Origin: Acanthopleura granulata
Lineage: Eukaryota > Mollusca > Polyplacophora > Chitonida > Chitonidae
Assembly (NCBI GenBank): GCA_016165875.1
Contig: JABBOT010000007.1
Span: forward strand, 12,825,721 to 12,889,720
Reading direction: 5' to 3'
Length of the DNA stretch: 64,000 nucleotides
A model generated the notes under the pieces. That model had not been told where the DNA came from and did not search any database. It saw only the letters and a program-made list of their open reading frames with translations. The position numbers and the translations under genes were made by a program. Of the stretch, positions 24,374 through 38,700 are shown piece by piece. How positions within the stretch are numbered: position 1 is the first letter of the stretch; the number at the start of each line of letters is the position of its first letter.

Positions 24374-26638
24374 TCCCTTGCTGGCAATAACCTAGACAAC
24401 GTTCCATGTGACACTAAGGCGCGACAAAATAAACGTTGAACAGGTAGTTGTCAAACACATCCTGTGTCTGTATAAAATTAAAAACACAACATATCAAGGT
24501 TAATGCCGAAGTTCAAACACACACACAAATGTTACGTGACTTCTTCGGACGTATCGGGGTTGCCTACACAACAGGGGCCACAGCTACGACCACAGCATAA
24601 GAGAAACACTGAACTAGTACAGCACGACAACGTTGAGGGGGTTGTAGCTCCATTATTTTACCAAAAAATGCTTTCCCCTTAAATTTGTGATGTTTTTGCA
24701 AGGAAATAAAAAACTTTGATATTTAGCACTGTGGGGAGTTTGAAGAGACCAGTGGTTCTCTGGGTACGTCATGCTCATTGACCATATCCCTGAATATGAC
24801 TGCTTTTGCAAAACCACCTAAAAACACAAATAATGTAATTTTTTCCACAAAACAGTAATCATGTGCAAGTTTTGCACTTGGACAAGCTAAAAGAGAGAGG
24901 CTTTTACGTTTTGCAACAGTAATGTCCTTTATTTCCTACCTCTTCCTTAACGAGTTTAATTTTGCAAAGGTTTGTCGACTTTATCTTGTTTTTCAAATCA
25001 AATCAGATTACTCAAAGTGCCACGGAAAGGTATCCAAATGTAGATGTACAGAACTTACATCAATTTGTTATTGATCACAACATGACACAACGAAAAACGG
25101 TGATTTTCAGCCTACAAGAAGCTGTGTTTTCTAGGATTTATTAAACTTCGTAGTCATACAAGAGGATTCGATGAATAAACACCCAGGTAAAGTAAATATT
25201 TGATAAAGCCACAATCACTGAAAGCTAGTCGCCAAACGAGTCCCTTGAGAAAAAAATCTTCGTCTTCTGCCTGACGTTTGCATACTGATGTATAGAGGTG
25301 GTTTAAGGGTGAGAAAATTATCACATTTAGTCCAGTTACATAAAAACAGTTTGCGTGTCCCCTGAACAAATTAACGGGAATATGATTCGACTGAACTAAA
25401 TACAGAATGAATGTTAGAATTTTAACAGCACATTGGCAATATTTCAGCCAAAAGAAATTTGGTTCGGTGAAAGCCGTATGAGTCTGATGCTTACGAACAC
25501 CAAACCTCTACATCTAGCATTCAACTGCCACAAGCAGGAATTTATGTAAACGTTGCCCCTGTTGGCCCGCGTTTGTTTGGTGCTATATATCTTGTAACAC
25601 GGGGTATTAGTTATAACCCTGGGCCTGGGAGACGGAAGACATCGGCTTCTTGGGGGATGGCACCTCTCGTCAAACTTACTATTATTTACGGTAAAAGTGA
25701 ACTACTACTACTCAAAGCTCAAATAGCCTTAGGTAATTAACACGGCACTAACGGAAAAATAAAGTCTATATTTGCCATGTTTACACATGCACACTTCACG
25801 TAATGTCTCCTTTAGCAAAATGTCACGCAACAGTTCATGCAATTGAAGAGATGGCATTTTCTCACGTGTTTTTTGCCTATTTCGCATTTGAAAAATTAGA
25901 TGGTGGTTTGAGCAATCACAGGATTAAAAGGTATACATGCAAAAAAAACTCTTAACATAAACTATTGTATACAAGGGTATTTATGACAACCAACAATCGC
26001 CGAAGTGACGACGAACCCTAATTCGTATAATTTTTGCCACGTCTTATCTGCCCTTTTTAGAACATATACATTTAATTTTAACATTTAATACAGAAATACG
26101 GTTAGCTTTTTGTCAGATGGTTAATTCATCTAATGAACATCTTCCTATCTTTACTTTTCCGGAAAAAAGCTAGGAGCCAAATTTCATTTTTACTTTCAGC
26201 AGTACTCGTATGTGTCTAAAAACTAGACGAATTAAGGTGTCTTCAGAAAATATAAAATCATAAAACATTACCAAAATATGATTTAGCACCATGACGGGGA
26301 ACATATCACTAACGACACAAGCTTTCCTAATTCAAACGGAAAATTTACCACCGTGTATGTCATATAGATACTTCATGTATATTTTTACAGATTTCTCATA
26401 TATAATATATTGCGCCAACAAAGTTACAAGCAACGACAACGTAGTCATTAAAGCGAGAAGCTTTCGTGTATAAGTCAAGATATACAAGCATTATAACAAT
26501 AAAAATTTGACACATATAAGTGGAATAATCCATAGCACTCGTGATTTACATTTTACAAAAAGTAATTGTCATTATATTTTGAAGGCAATAATTTGCTGTT
26601 GTTTTCATAGTGAAGACGACAGTGTGGATTCAACGGAA

Positions 26639-26713
26639 TTATTTGAAGTTGGCATAGGTGTGGAGATTTTCCAGGTATCCCAGCGCCACCTGGTGGAGGA
26701 ATGTAAACTGATC
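26639..26713 (-). CDS. RPTP exon 25: C-terminus
   Basis: Acceptor TTTCCTTGCAG then [20 protein letters not shown] and ANFK before TAA at 26639-26641. Q-Y-x-F-x-x-x-x-x-L-E-Y-L is the closing helix of receptor phosphatases. The exon is hidden under an unrelated open frame on the other strand. Confidence 0.9.
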   Translation of the reverse strand, partial: DQFTFLHQVALGYLENLHTYANFK

Positions 26714-29700
26714 CTGCAAGGAAAAAACAACATTATTCATATCTGTAAATCAGAGACAAAGGAGTGTAGAAAAAAAGTTGCGCGTACACTGTCAAAGAAC
26801 CCCTAGCAACTGTATAGGAAATCGTTTTATGTTGGTTGACTCAACATAAAACATTACAGGCGGAGAGAACCAGGCAAATTCTCGCACTTCCCTCTACAAC
26901 ACGAGGGGTTCACTGCAGGCAAACATTGACCGTACAACCAGGGAAATGTTGATCTTAGACTCTGTACTAAAATATTCAACTCAAAGTGATTAAGCTTCCA
27001 GGAACTCTGGATGAAAACGTCCTACTCTTTCGAGTCCAGATTATACGGAGGGCGGAGGGGAGGGGGGGGTAGGAATTTACACCAGCACTAAGTGTGAATT
27101 GATCAGGCAGTGAATCATAGCAGGTCAGGATGATTTCTAATAATATTCCAATTTGAATGGCCTGGAATGACCCATATCCTAAACCACACCTGAGTGTGGC
27201 ATGTCGATAAACTGGCACATGGCAAATATGGAATGCAAGAATACCCCATACCAAGTCTGGGATGATCTGAGGTCTGGTCACTCGCATTTGTTTGACGGCT
27301 TGAGGAATGTTTACGTCTCCGTCCAGTTTCAGTCGTTGTATTACAAACGAGGCTGCACAGTACAGTCCACTGTTGGTTAGTCCATCTCTGGAACATGAGC
27401 AGAGCGCTTAAGAAGTTCTCTTTTTAGCTTTAATATAGGGGAGTTTCAAGCATGAACTTTCCTGTTGCTAAAGGTAAAAAAAGTCCGACGGTATCATGCG
27501 GCTTGTCAAGAATGTCACACTACTGTCGTTGACATTGATTTACCGATCACCTGTCCCACAGCGTTCCTGAGGTAAGATTGCCACCTCTTTCCTCCAGGAA
27601 CTTCTGAAGTTCAGAAATATTCAGCTCCTCAGTTCTCTTCCTCCTTCGTTTACTCTAAATAACATTTTATGGAACATTTTTCTACGAGTCTATATTATAG
27701 TAAATGTAGTCAAAATACTTGCCTAACATTTCCGACAGGTCATATGGTACAGCGGGATTTCTACTACCTCCAGGGATAGATGAGTTTGAACACGACACGA
27801 CTTTATTACTGCGCTAGCCATTTGCATGTTCAACACAACCTTTAATTAATAGATTTTTTCTTCAGCTGGTGGAAGTAATGCCAATGTAACTTATTCTTCA
27901 GAGTGTAAGACTCAGGTCTTGTGTCGTCAAAATGCCCTTTCTTGGATCTCACTTGTATTTAACATGAGGAAATTAAACAAAGACACATCATACGCCATTT
28001 TAGGAGATATGTTTACGTTTAAAGAAGTCGGAAACGTTGGGCAAAGCAGTTAACAGACCTGCAGTGAACCAAGACAGGCTGGTTTCCGGTCTGTTTTTGC
28101 CAGGTTTCCACGCTGTCCATGACGGCCAGCAGGGACGGAATTGACGCACTCGACCAGAACCCACAACGGAAGTGCTTGATTGGAAATGGTTCTTCCTGGA
28201 AACAGAATACCCCAAAGGACCATAGCTTCTGGAGAAGTATCAAAGAATACAGGCATGACAGAGTAAACCTATAACCCAGACAACGGTGAGAGAGTTGGCA
28301 AATCGCCACATCTTATGATTGAAATGCGGCCTCTTGTGGATTTATGTGAGTTAGGGTGTTATTCTAACTGCTCCTGCCAATACATAAATTGTAGCAACTT
28401 ACAACATCTGTATCACAATCCATTAAGCAGTATAAGTAAATGGATAAAAATGCGGTGATATTTATCATAATATATTGGGATATAATATAAAAGACTACAG
28501 TACAGAGAGTGAAACCAGAGCAGTGATGCTACTTTTATGACTCAAAATGCTGTGAGATCACTTAAGAGTACAAAGCGAGTATCCTGGTTTCTATGATGCT
28601 TAGTCCAGCAGCCGATTCCCAGTTTGTGCAGGAATACAATGAACAAAACTACAGCATTGAGAATAACACTAAGGAAACGACGACAGCGTTACACTGAACA
28701 GCTTTAACCCTTTACGGTACGATTTCTTGTCAGTTGACGTCAGTCAAGGTTTTATTCTGACTGTAGAGGTAAATGCATAAATAAAGTAAATTATATCCCG
28801 AAAATAAATAGTAACAACAACAACAACACAGTGATTTTCATCTCTGATAATCTATGAGACTAAGTTTCTAATTTGGTTCAGGAGAATAATGACACATCCT
28901 TGACATATATACGTATGCAGTGAGCTCGAATTCTTAGTCGATGCCCCTCTTCAAATGAGCTTACACGCAAAAAACTGTTTAGTGCTGACCAGTAGATTTT
29001 GTATGTACCCGTGCGTGTATTTTACATGAACAAGATTCTGTAGTTCTGGATTCAAATTAGGCACGCCTGACCTCCACGAAGTTTGACCATGTTTACTGGT
29101 CATGCTAAGTTAATTAGCTGTCATGCTTAGGCAGGATGTAATCAACACTTGGTAAAGAATCTGTCAGCCATCCAACGTTCGATAATGGAAGGGAAATCCA
29201 ATAGAGACGTCCGCTACTTACATCTTTTTACTATGAGGGAAAGGTACGAAATGTACTCATACCATATCCTTGTAGCCTACGTTGAAAGTCCATACTGAAA
29301 AGTCCTTTTCCTCTTCCTTCTGTGTACATTTTACATCGAAAGGCCCGAAAGTTTTTCTCTTTTCCGGCCAGTAGACGCCCACGTCCTAAGGTCAAATTCA
29401 ACAAATGATGTAAACAAACCTATGGCAATATATACCATTTACTTGAATATGGCAAACGTTCTTAACTTACTTTTTAAGTGGAAACAAGTTGCTGGCTTCA
29501 GGACAATGAGAATGCAATGGTAAAAGCAATATGCCGTGGGCAATATTCACATGAATGGAACCAGAGGCCCAGATTATGACTGTCTTCAGAGTCACTGCCT
29601 ACATTGTCCAATGTAACAACTGTGATGCACTGAACGCAGTGATAAGTACACGGAGAAACCTTGTCATGGCTCACCTCAGAGCCACTGTTGACGATGGTGG

Positions 29701-32700
29701 TGATGCCATGGTAATAACGAGGAGGAAATAGAGAACCACGTCATTGCTCACCTACCAGTCAATCGTCTAGAGAATCATTGCGATAGCGACGGTGGCGATG
29801 CGGTGAACATAATGCGAACAAATAGAGAATCAGGTTATCGCTCACCTCAGATTCCTTCTCCACATCATCCAGCATGACGATGGTGGTGATGCCGTGGTCA
29901 TATATCAGACGCCAGAGGTCCACCACTGTCTCCCGCAATGGCGTCTGGGTGATGATGAAACCTCTCTTCTTGTTATAGGCCTTCAGGCAACAGAAAGGTT
30001 TAGGCAAATGTAAGCTCTTGGATATGTCATTAATATTGATGAAATGCTACATAAATGTTGGACGTTTTAGAGTGGAACATCGGCATTTTTCTGCTCACAT
30101 CTCCATGTGATCACGTGTCAGCGTGATTATTCCAAAGCGGCTGATGCGCGTTGCGGAGCCCAAGGGGAGGGAGCGGGGAGAGAGCTCAAATCTCAAATGA
30201 AAATAAATGCGACGTGGAATAGTTTTACATGCTAGAATACATTCGTCGCGCACAGTGTGAATTGCCCAGCCCCACGTGGCGCAGTCTTATCAAGAGGCAA
30301 GAGAATGTTATATGAAGTATAATTAAAATTATATGCATATTAAAAGCTTTCACTCCATCACTTCTTACTTACGGGAAGGAAGACGGCGTTTATGTAGTTG
30401 TTACAGCCAGTCACCGGCGTTGACAAGTAAGGTCTGCAGTTGTCACCTGAGAAGAAAGTAACCCGCTGAATGCATTAGTACAGCATTGAAGTACACCCTA
30501 TCCATTATCTCGGACCAAGACAGAATTATTTGATGATTACAACTGCATTAGCATTGTATATCCACCCAGAAAATATCTGTTACCTAATGCCAAACAGGAT
30601 TTCTGTTATAAGGTACATTTATACCGAGTACTATAAAGAATCGTTGGGGCTAATCACCAAAGTTATTAATATACAACATTTGGCTCACCAGCGACGATTT
30701 TTGGGGATCTATTCTTGTGCAGGTTGTCTGGGTGTAAAGCTGTGACCAGGGTAGACTTGTCCAGAGGACATGTTTTCTCGTTCAGCCGCTGTGACCACCA
30801 GATAGAACAATGACATCACATATCAATAAATTGTCTGGCGTTCTGAGACAGAAAATCGTTTATTTCTTTATTTACTTAACACTATATTCAAGATATTTGT
30901 TTTTGCTGGTACACCACCAGCCTTAGAGTAAAGGAAACAAGAATGCTCCATAGTGCAACCATCGACTTTTGGCAAATAAGTGACGAACTTACACACGTAA
31001 GAGTTTCATCCATGTTTTTGAAGAAAAACACGGTTTCTTTTCTAGTCTTCAGACAACGTAAGACTGTGCAAATGGCAAAACAAGTGTTGTAATGCCCTCA
31101 TTGTCATTAAGGCTTATACAGGATTTGGAACAGAGGAATCTAAGTTTCTAGTTTAAGGCTGTATTGGAACCCACATATCGAACAAGACAACTCGTAACAT
31201 ATGTGTTAGTGTCATTTCCTGCCGTTTGGGAATATACATTGAATTTGCTATAAGTAATTAATAGTATGAATACATGAAAACGAAAACGACAAGACAAAGT
31301 TCTGCCTGTCTGTTACAACACGAGGCTTTGCTTTAGGGGAAACATAATGTACCCTGATTATGTCAGACAGCAATGACAGATCAAAGTCGTATGAGCAAAG
31401 TTTGTGTTCTGATTTTTTTGAAGAAAAAAGCAAAAGAAATGTACCTAAAATTAGACAGGCTAGTAAATTTTTCACAGTCACTACTTAATTATCGCTAGTA
31501 TTGCTTCTTTGCAATGTGGTTTTATTGTTCACCAGTCTGTCCTCCACTTCCCAAGAAACTGTAAGACTTCCATGTAAAAACAAATGAAGACCAACACAAA
31601 TCCCAAACGAATCACTGTTAAACTCGTACTTACACATAATACCACCTGTAATTTATGAACAGTCTTCGTTTTAAATCGTCGCAACAAAAAGAAACGGCGA
31701 TGGATATTTCGAAACCAGTGTGAGCGTTTGCAATGAAACGGAACCCTAGGGAACTAACACACTTGGTTTTGTTCTCTGAACAAAGTTGACCTCTTTTGCT
31801 ATTTTCATTTCTTTATTCCCTATGTTATTGTATTACACAGAAGTCTCCTACTGTCTCCAGCTGCCCTGTCTCTGGTTTAACATTAAGTGTTGCCCAGAAC
31901 TGTTCTGCTGTGTTCAGTCTCCGGGTTAACGGTAAAAGTTAACTGGAACTGTTCTGCCTTGATCAGTGGCCCAGGCTCCGGGCTAATGGTAAAAATTACC
32001 TGGAACTGTTCTGCTATCTTGAGCTGTCCTGTCTGCGGGTTAACGGTACAGAGATCAGCAAACACACTGGAGAAATCCACACCTGGGATCGATCCTTCCT
32101 GGAGCTCTAAGGCTTCTGTCAGAGCCTCGTGTAGAAATTCGTACTGCTCCTGCAACATTAACGACAGAAAAGAAGTAAAGAAGCGCATGCATTTTTTAGA
32201 GAATACAGCAGATGAAGTCACTTTCTTTAGTAATTTTATGCCACCCCGAAATAGTTCAGAAAGTTCAAGTTATGTTTTGATTTGGTTGCTTTTTCCATAT
32301 CACCAAACATTTACAACATTTTTGTGTGACATTGTTGCAGTTGGAAATCTCTCGCTTCTTGCTCTATCCCTATTTGAATTCTAACAATATGTGTGTGAAA
32401 GAAGAGCTTATATTAAAGGGATGACGTGATTGAAAAATATTCCTCACCAAAATGACACAGAAACTCACACTGTCGGAGATATTATCAGTAAATATTACTG
32501 AGATCTCAGGGCTTACTTGTTATCTACTGACGCAGACAGAATATACTTTGCGCTATATAACATAGCCAGCTGGGAAAAATTAACTTTGGCAAGGACAGAT
32601 TTCAAGGCAAAACGATGTAAAGGGCGACTCTTTCCAGGAATGAAGACGATTATTCTCCCAAATAAGGCATCGGGGCTTGCATCTGCTAGTTTATACACCT

Positions 32701-35700
32701 TACGCTTAAGCCAAAATAAACCCTCACAGGGACGTATTTATATTATTATTGAAATGGTGTTTTACGCCCCACTCAAGAATATTTCACTGTTACACAGAGG
32801 CCAGTATTATGGCGGTAGGAAACCGGGCAGAGCTCGGGGGAAACCTACGACCATCCGCATGTTGCTGGCAGACCTTCCCATGTAGGACCGGAGAGGAAGC
32901 CAGCATGAAGTGGTGAGGGACACCTAGGTAATCACGCGTGAATGTGTCTAGCTCTAGCTGGCTTACTCATAGATTATTATCTATAGGGGACTAATCCCCG
33001 AATCTGTCCAACTGCCTGCAGCCGTATTTTACCAACATGCCGTACTTTCCCTCTCAGATAGATGTTGGCATCAATTAAACATTTATTTCATTGGACCCAC
33101 ATGTTTAAGCTGGTCTTTGTCCCTTGTTGTCCGGTTGCACAGCCTCTAGTGAATGCAAACCGGTACAAAACTCCTCGACGATAGATCCATTTCGAAAGTC
33201 ATTCGTGCCTGAGTGGCCATGCTGACAACTAGGGCCCTATGTTCGAACACTCTCCTATTGACGGGCTTTACCGATCCAGACTCGGAAGTAAACAACAACA
33301 CAAAAGCTGCACACCCCAATTAATTCTTTTGGGTCGGGAGGACGAAGTTAGTTCCGTTCTATTTTTGGACATATTTTCCATTGCTCCTTTTCACCTTTTC
33401 TGCTTGTTGAGTGGTATCATTGTGTAGGACAGGCTTCAAAGTTTTATTCTAGGTATAAATTTGTGTGTTTTTCAGGAAATGGAGGCGGATGCACACAAGG
33501 CAAAAGTAGCGATAAATCAGGGCTCACAGATTTGAGATCGGAGGGTTTAGGGCTTGCAGATTTAGGGACAGTGCTGTGAGGCCAAATGTTAACATGAAAG
33601 TAAATGGGAAATTCATTGTGGTGTGTCGCCATATGTACCAAAGAAAACCACAGGCAAGAGCCAAGTGCTCGACTAGCGGCCCCGAAAACGATGACGTAGT
33701 TGTCAACAACAATCAAATGGATCTACCGTCAAGGAGTTTTGTACCCGTGTACATTTACTAGAGGCTGCACAACAGCACAACACTGAACAGCGAGCACCAT
33801 AGACATGTGGGTCTACGGAAATAAATGTTTTATTGATGCCAACATCAAAGTGAGAGGGACAGCACGCTATGTCGCTAAAATACGGCTGCAGGGAGTAGGA
33901 AGAATCTAGGGCTTAGCCTCTGTAAATAATAATCCATGGGCAAGCCCTCAAAAGCCAGGATGTGTCATACTAGTATAACGTAGGTATGTATGTAGGTATG
34001 GTTGGAGTTTTGCGTCGTACTTAATTTTTCACACATATGACGACGAAAAGTCCTTAGAATGTATATGTATTGTGTCTTGTTGTGACAGGGCCAGTGCATG
34101 CTGCCAAAGTGCTACTACAACTGAAACATCACACCGATGGCAAGAGACATGACACCTCACCCAGTCACATTATACTGACAGTGGGCCGAGCAGCCCTGTT
34201 TTCCTTGCTCTAAACTCTCAGTATCATTTTTAACATCTTCGGTATGACCCGACCCATCTTAGTCCCGGATCCCCCGATCTCGAGAGGCTCTAACCAACAG
34301 GCCACCGAGTCAGTCTTTAAGGCAGGATGACAATAGTATTATTTTTACCACACTCTGAACCATGTTGACCCGCTGTTCCCTGAGCAGCCGGACACAGGCC
34401 GGTACATCCGCCACCCCTTCCTCCTTAGCCTGGTTTATCAGGTAGTCCAGGGCTATGAACGTTCCTGTACGCCCGATCCCGGCACTGTACCACAGAAAAG
34501 CAGAGATATAACCTACGTTCACACTATGCACTGAAACTGGTCGGGAGCCCGAGCCGAATTCGCGAACGATAACGTTTGCGGTGGATTGCATTCACACACG
34601 GGGAGTTTAGAGTAAGGATTCCCTGAGTATATTTATATCGTGAATATACTGGTCGTTATTTATTTTAGGAATGGATCATCAGACAATACCACAACATATA
34701 ACTGGAAACTTGTTTTTGTTGTTGTTTTGGCACGAATTAGTACTCTGACCAGATAACCCGCCAAATTCAATAACTAAGTTACCCTTTTCAGATACGCCGT
34801 GCTTGGCTATCTCACTCCATAAATTCATCTCACATCTTTGCATTTGCAGTCTCTAAGATCGCACCACAGTTTACTCCTTTCCGTTTTAATTAATGTAATT
34901 TACAACTATTTTTAAAGAAATTCCGATGCCCTAGTGTGTATGAGGAATGCGAAATAACAGTGATGTAGTCTTTACACATACGCTCATTTGTGAAGATTTT
35001 CTAGGATATTTGTTATATTTCTTACAGAATTTTGGTAGACTTACATGGTATTCGACATTGTCAATCAGTACTCCATTTTTTCTTGTACGTAGCACATTTT
35101 CGAGTTAGAGTTTTGGTAGACTTACATGATATTCGACATTGTCAATCTGTACTCCATATTTTCTGGACGTAGCACATTTTCGAGTTAGTATTTGGCTAAT
35201 TGCTATTTTTTTGTAGACTTTATTTCTCAGCTTTCATAGCTCATTTTTTCTTTGTGAGACTACATTCTTTTCATCACAATTTACCGTAGAAGCGATATTG
35301 AACTGAGGTCGTTTGGTGCAAGCCTGAGGACTGGCGCCCTGAAAGGGACTTCGAACATTTTCCGCTCACCTGTTCTCCAAGGAAAGCTTTAGGCTAGCGG
35401 GTCCGTTCGCTACAAACCAGCGTTAGCGTATCGTGCTTACGACTGATCTTCACTTGGCGGCCGGTGATATGCTTCATGCCAGGAATCCACTAAAACCCTG
35501 GATTCCCATACTTCTGTGGACAGACTCGCCTTTAGAATCCTGGTATTTAAACCACATTTGGCATCTTCGTAAGAAACTATATTTTTTTATTTTTTGTGTT
35601 GCCTCTGTACATTACTGTGCGTCGTCCTGCTTAGATTATATTATTCAGTTATATGAACCGAGTTTATCTGAGCGCTTTCGTGATCTTGTTTTAGGTTTAT

Positions 35701-38700
35701 CGCTGTCTGGGAGTGAAGGAAGCCATTTGTTTATTGTTTATTGTTCCTCTCAGATGAATCCTACCCTTTACAAGTGTGAGAAGATACTGTACACCTATAG
35801 CAGAACCCAGGATGTAACAATGACTAAAAACGTCTAACATTCAAAGTGCAGGATCCAGGTTCTGAGCGATTTACACAATAGTAAAGGTGTTCATGATAAG
35901 ATAACGATAATATATCGAACGATTTAAATTTCATAGATTAAATAAAGCCAGAAATTTTTACATAAGAAAACAAGGAAATGTCAGATATTGTAATTATAAT
36001 TAACAAATGTAATTAAGCCTACTTCTGTTCATAAATTGACTACAACATGCGAAGCCGATAGTTTGCACAGTTTTACCTCTATCAGTTCTTGTCGGCTATA
36101 TTTACCTGCAGTGTACAACTATAGGCCCATCCAGCGGGGATTTGTAACCGAGGACTTTTTCTCGAAAGTCAAGCAAACCACTGGCGTTAGAGGGCGCCCC
36201 GTGGTCGGGCCAAGCCGTGAAGTGAAACTGTTTGACAATCTGGGTCTTGTTCTGCATCTATAATCAAAATATTAAGAAAGTTTCTATTAGAGTTAGATGA
36301 ATAACAGTTCCGTAAATCAAGCAGGTGTGTTAAATGCTTTCATAGCAAATTACCAGGGAAGTTCTTACTCCTTACTAGCGAAATTCAAACTTCTCCACGC
36401 AACTGAAAGACGTGGTCAGTAATTACAGGGGTGTCCCTGAAGGACTTTTTTACAAGCGCGTCCTAATATGTCCACTGCACAGACGAAGATGTGTAACCAC
36501 ATGTATATTTAAGTTAGATCGTCTTTCTATTAGACTGTTAAGACAAAAAACAAGTGAAGCAAACGGGAAATCTTTGTATTTTCTCTGTACTCTCCCATTT
36601 CTACGTTTCCAATGTAAAACCCACGTGCTCGGTTTAGATTTTATTTATACCTCTGAATTGGGATAATACATGTAATTCTTTGAATGAAGAAGGTTTATTG
36701 GGTTTTCATTTTGTCACTCTTTACCTCAAGGGACAATCACCAATTTTGACAACGCGTTGTGTATTTCTAAAAACTTCGTAAATCTGATTTTTGAAGGGAA
36801 AGAATATTGTTGTTATACACAGTTCGTTTTAAACTCCTTTAGGCTTCTTTTCATGTAACAATGGGTGGGGGTGGGGGGTGGGGCGACTGGTAGAGCGTAA
36901 TCACCCGGATGCCTCTTACTAAGACGATTGTTGTGTGTGCCAGTCCAGCTCATGTTGGCTTCCTCACGCTCGTACGTGGGAAGGTTTGTTAACAACCTGC
37001 GGGTGGTCGTGGGTTTTATCGGACCCTGCCCCTTTCTCTCCAATCATAATGCTGGCCCCCGTCGTACAAGAGAAATATTATCGAGCATGGTGTAAAACAC
37101 AAATCAAATAAATAACATATAACAATACTTGTTCCCGAAAGTTGTGCACTATACACATGTTGAACACGTTTTCTCTTGAAACAGTTTAGCATGTGGAAGA
37201 AAAACCCCATAATATCCACAATTTTCGCAGAAGCACATACCGTTTAACACAAACAACTACATCATACTATGTATTGTTTCAGTCACGTCGTTAAGAGGAA
37301 TTTGTCTTCTTTATGCATCCTGAAGAGTACCAGGAAGAGTGCATGCAAAAGACGACTAACCTGTTAAAGGAGCTTTCTAGTGTCGCCTTGAAGAATAGAA
37401 TAGGTCCACACTGCTTAAAACATACATAAAACTTATCTTTGATGGGGGCAACAGTTACAGTCGACTGATGGTGTAGCTAAACATTTGAAAGCTATGAATC
37501 ACGTGGCGTTCTAACAACTGCTGATGACGTAGTTAGAGAAGTTCTCTTGGTCCAGCAGGGAGACCTCGATGTCGCCAAATGGCTTAGAGCCGTCTTCTGG
37601 CCAGTACTGGAAACACTTAGTCTGTGGAGGTAAAGTGCGGATATACAGACAATTATTAATTTAACGTAGGAGCGAGGTCGTCTTCACAGGTTATTGTAAT
37701 TTAGGATGTCTACAAACTCCGCGTTCCAGATTAGAATTGAACCAAAACATCGTGAATTACATGTCGAAGTTTAAAGCTAAAACACATTCGAAAAGTTTGA
37801 CGAACAGAAAAAAATTATCAGGCAGGAAATATTCAGATAATTTCTACATGTCATCACGTATAAAGACAAATCCCTACCTTTGTGTTCTCCACTAAATTGG
37901 TCACCATGACAACCTTGCCGGTATTTTGTTCCCAGATCATGCACATGAACTCCTTGATGATCACATCAGTAGGGCCTACCAAAACAGCATTTCGGTTCAT
38001 TTGGAGTCGTACATTCTGTTGTATATTGAAGGAATACTGATGACTTCATCTAGTCATTATTGTTCATTTTAGCACAGTAAATGTGGAAGAGCTGAAATTG
38101 TAGGGCAGGGTGCCGCAGGCTAATGTTTTTTGTCGATCTATGTCAAAAAAACATGACAATGTTCATTTAAGGCTGCGTTGCAAATTTCCGTTTTCCCAAT
38201 GAAGGGAAAATGGAATCATCCTGCAGGTAAACCCTGACGTGATGATCTGTGCCACAAGCACTGAGCTTGGATATATTCTCAGTCGTATTACTTAAATCAA
38301 TTGATGAGTTTCAAAGACGGAAATAAGTGTTCATTACCATTTGTCAACTTTATAGGTTTGCAAAGTATGACACAGCGTAGACAACCACAAACATAGATCA
38401 CCATAGGTCACGGGACATTTACAGTGAAGGGATTACTCACCTTGAGACGCGATGTACTTCTTGGGTTCATTGTAGCCCTCAAAATAATAGATAATATTTA
38501 TGTATTAACTTGTTTACTTTCGTATTTATTTATTTTCAAATTCTTGTGACAGATGCTCTAAGCCAGACTATAAAAATATTACATTTCCATATATAATGGT
38601 GGCTTATGGGATCGTAATACTCATAAATTCTACAATGAATCTAGCTGACGTTTCAGGCTTAAACAAAACCAACAACTTATATTTCCATACAAATTGTTGG

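Larger units (their letters stand above)
22352..26638. other. intergenic region between the convergent genes
   Basis: Contains a SINE fragment, dispersed repeat A copy 5 and the telomere-like run. Open frames here show no family motifs. 3' UTRs of both genes must lie at its ends, but no convincing poly(A) signal was pinned down. Confidence 0.55.

Noticed and set aside
26507..26806. + strand frame of 99 codons, at first taken as an arrestin exon
   Set aside because: It overlaps the minus-strand C-terminal exon of the phosphatase, which has a clear acceptor and family motif; the arrestin gene already ends at 22351.
31887..32384. + strand frame of 165 codons
   Set aside because: Shadow of phosphatase exon 18 and its flanking repeat.
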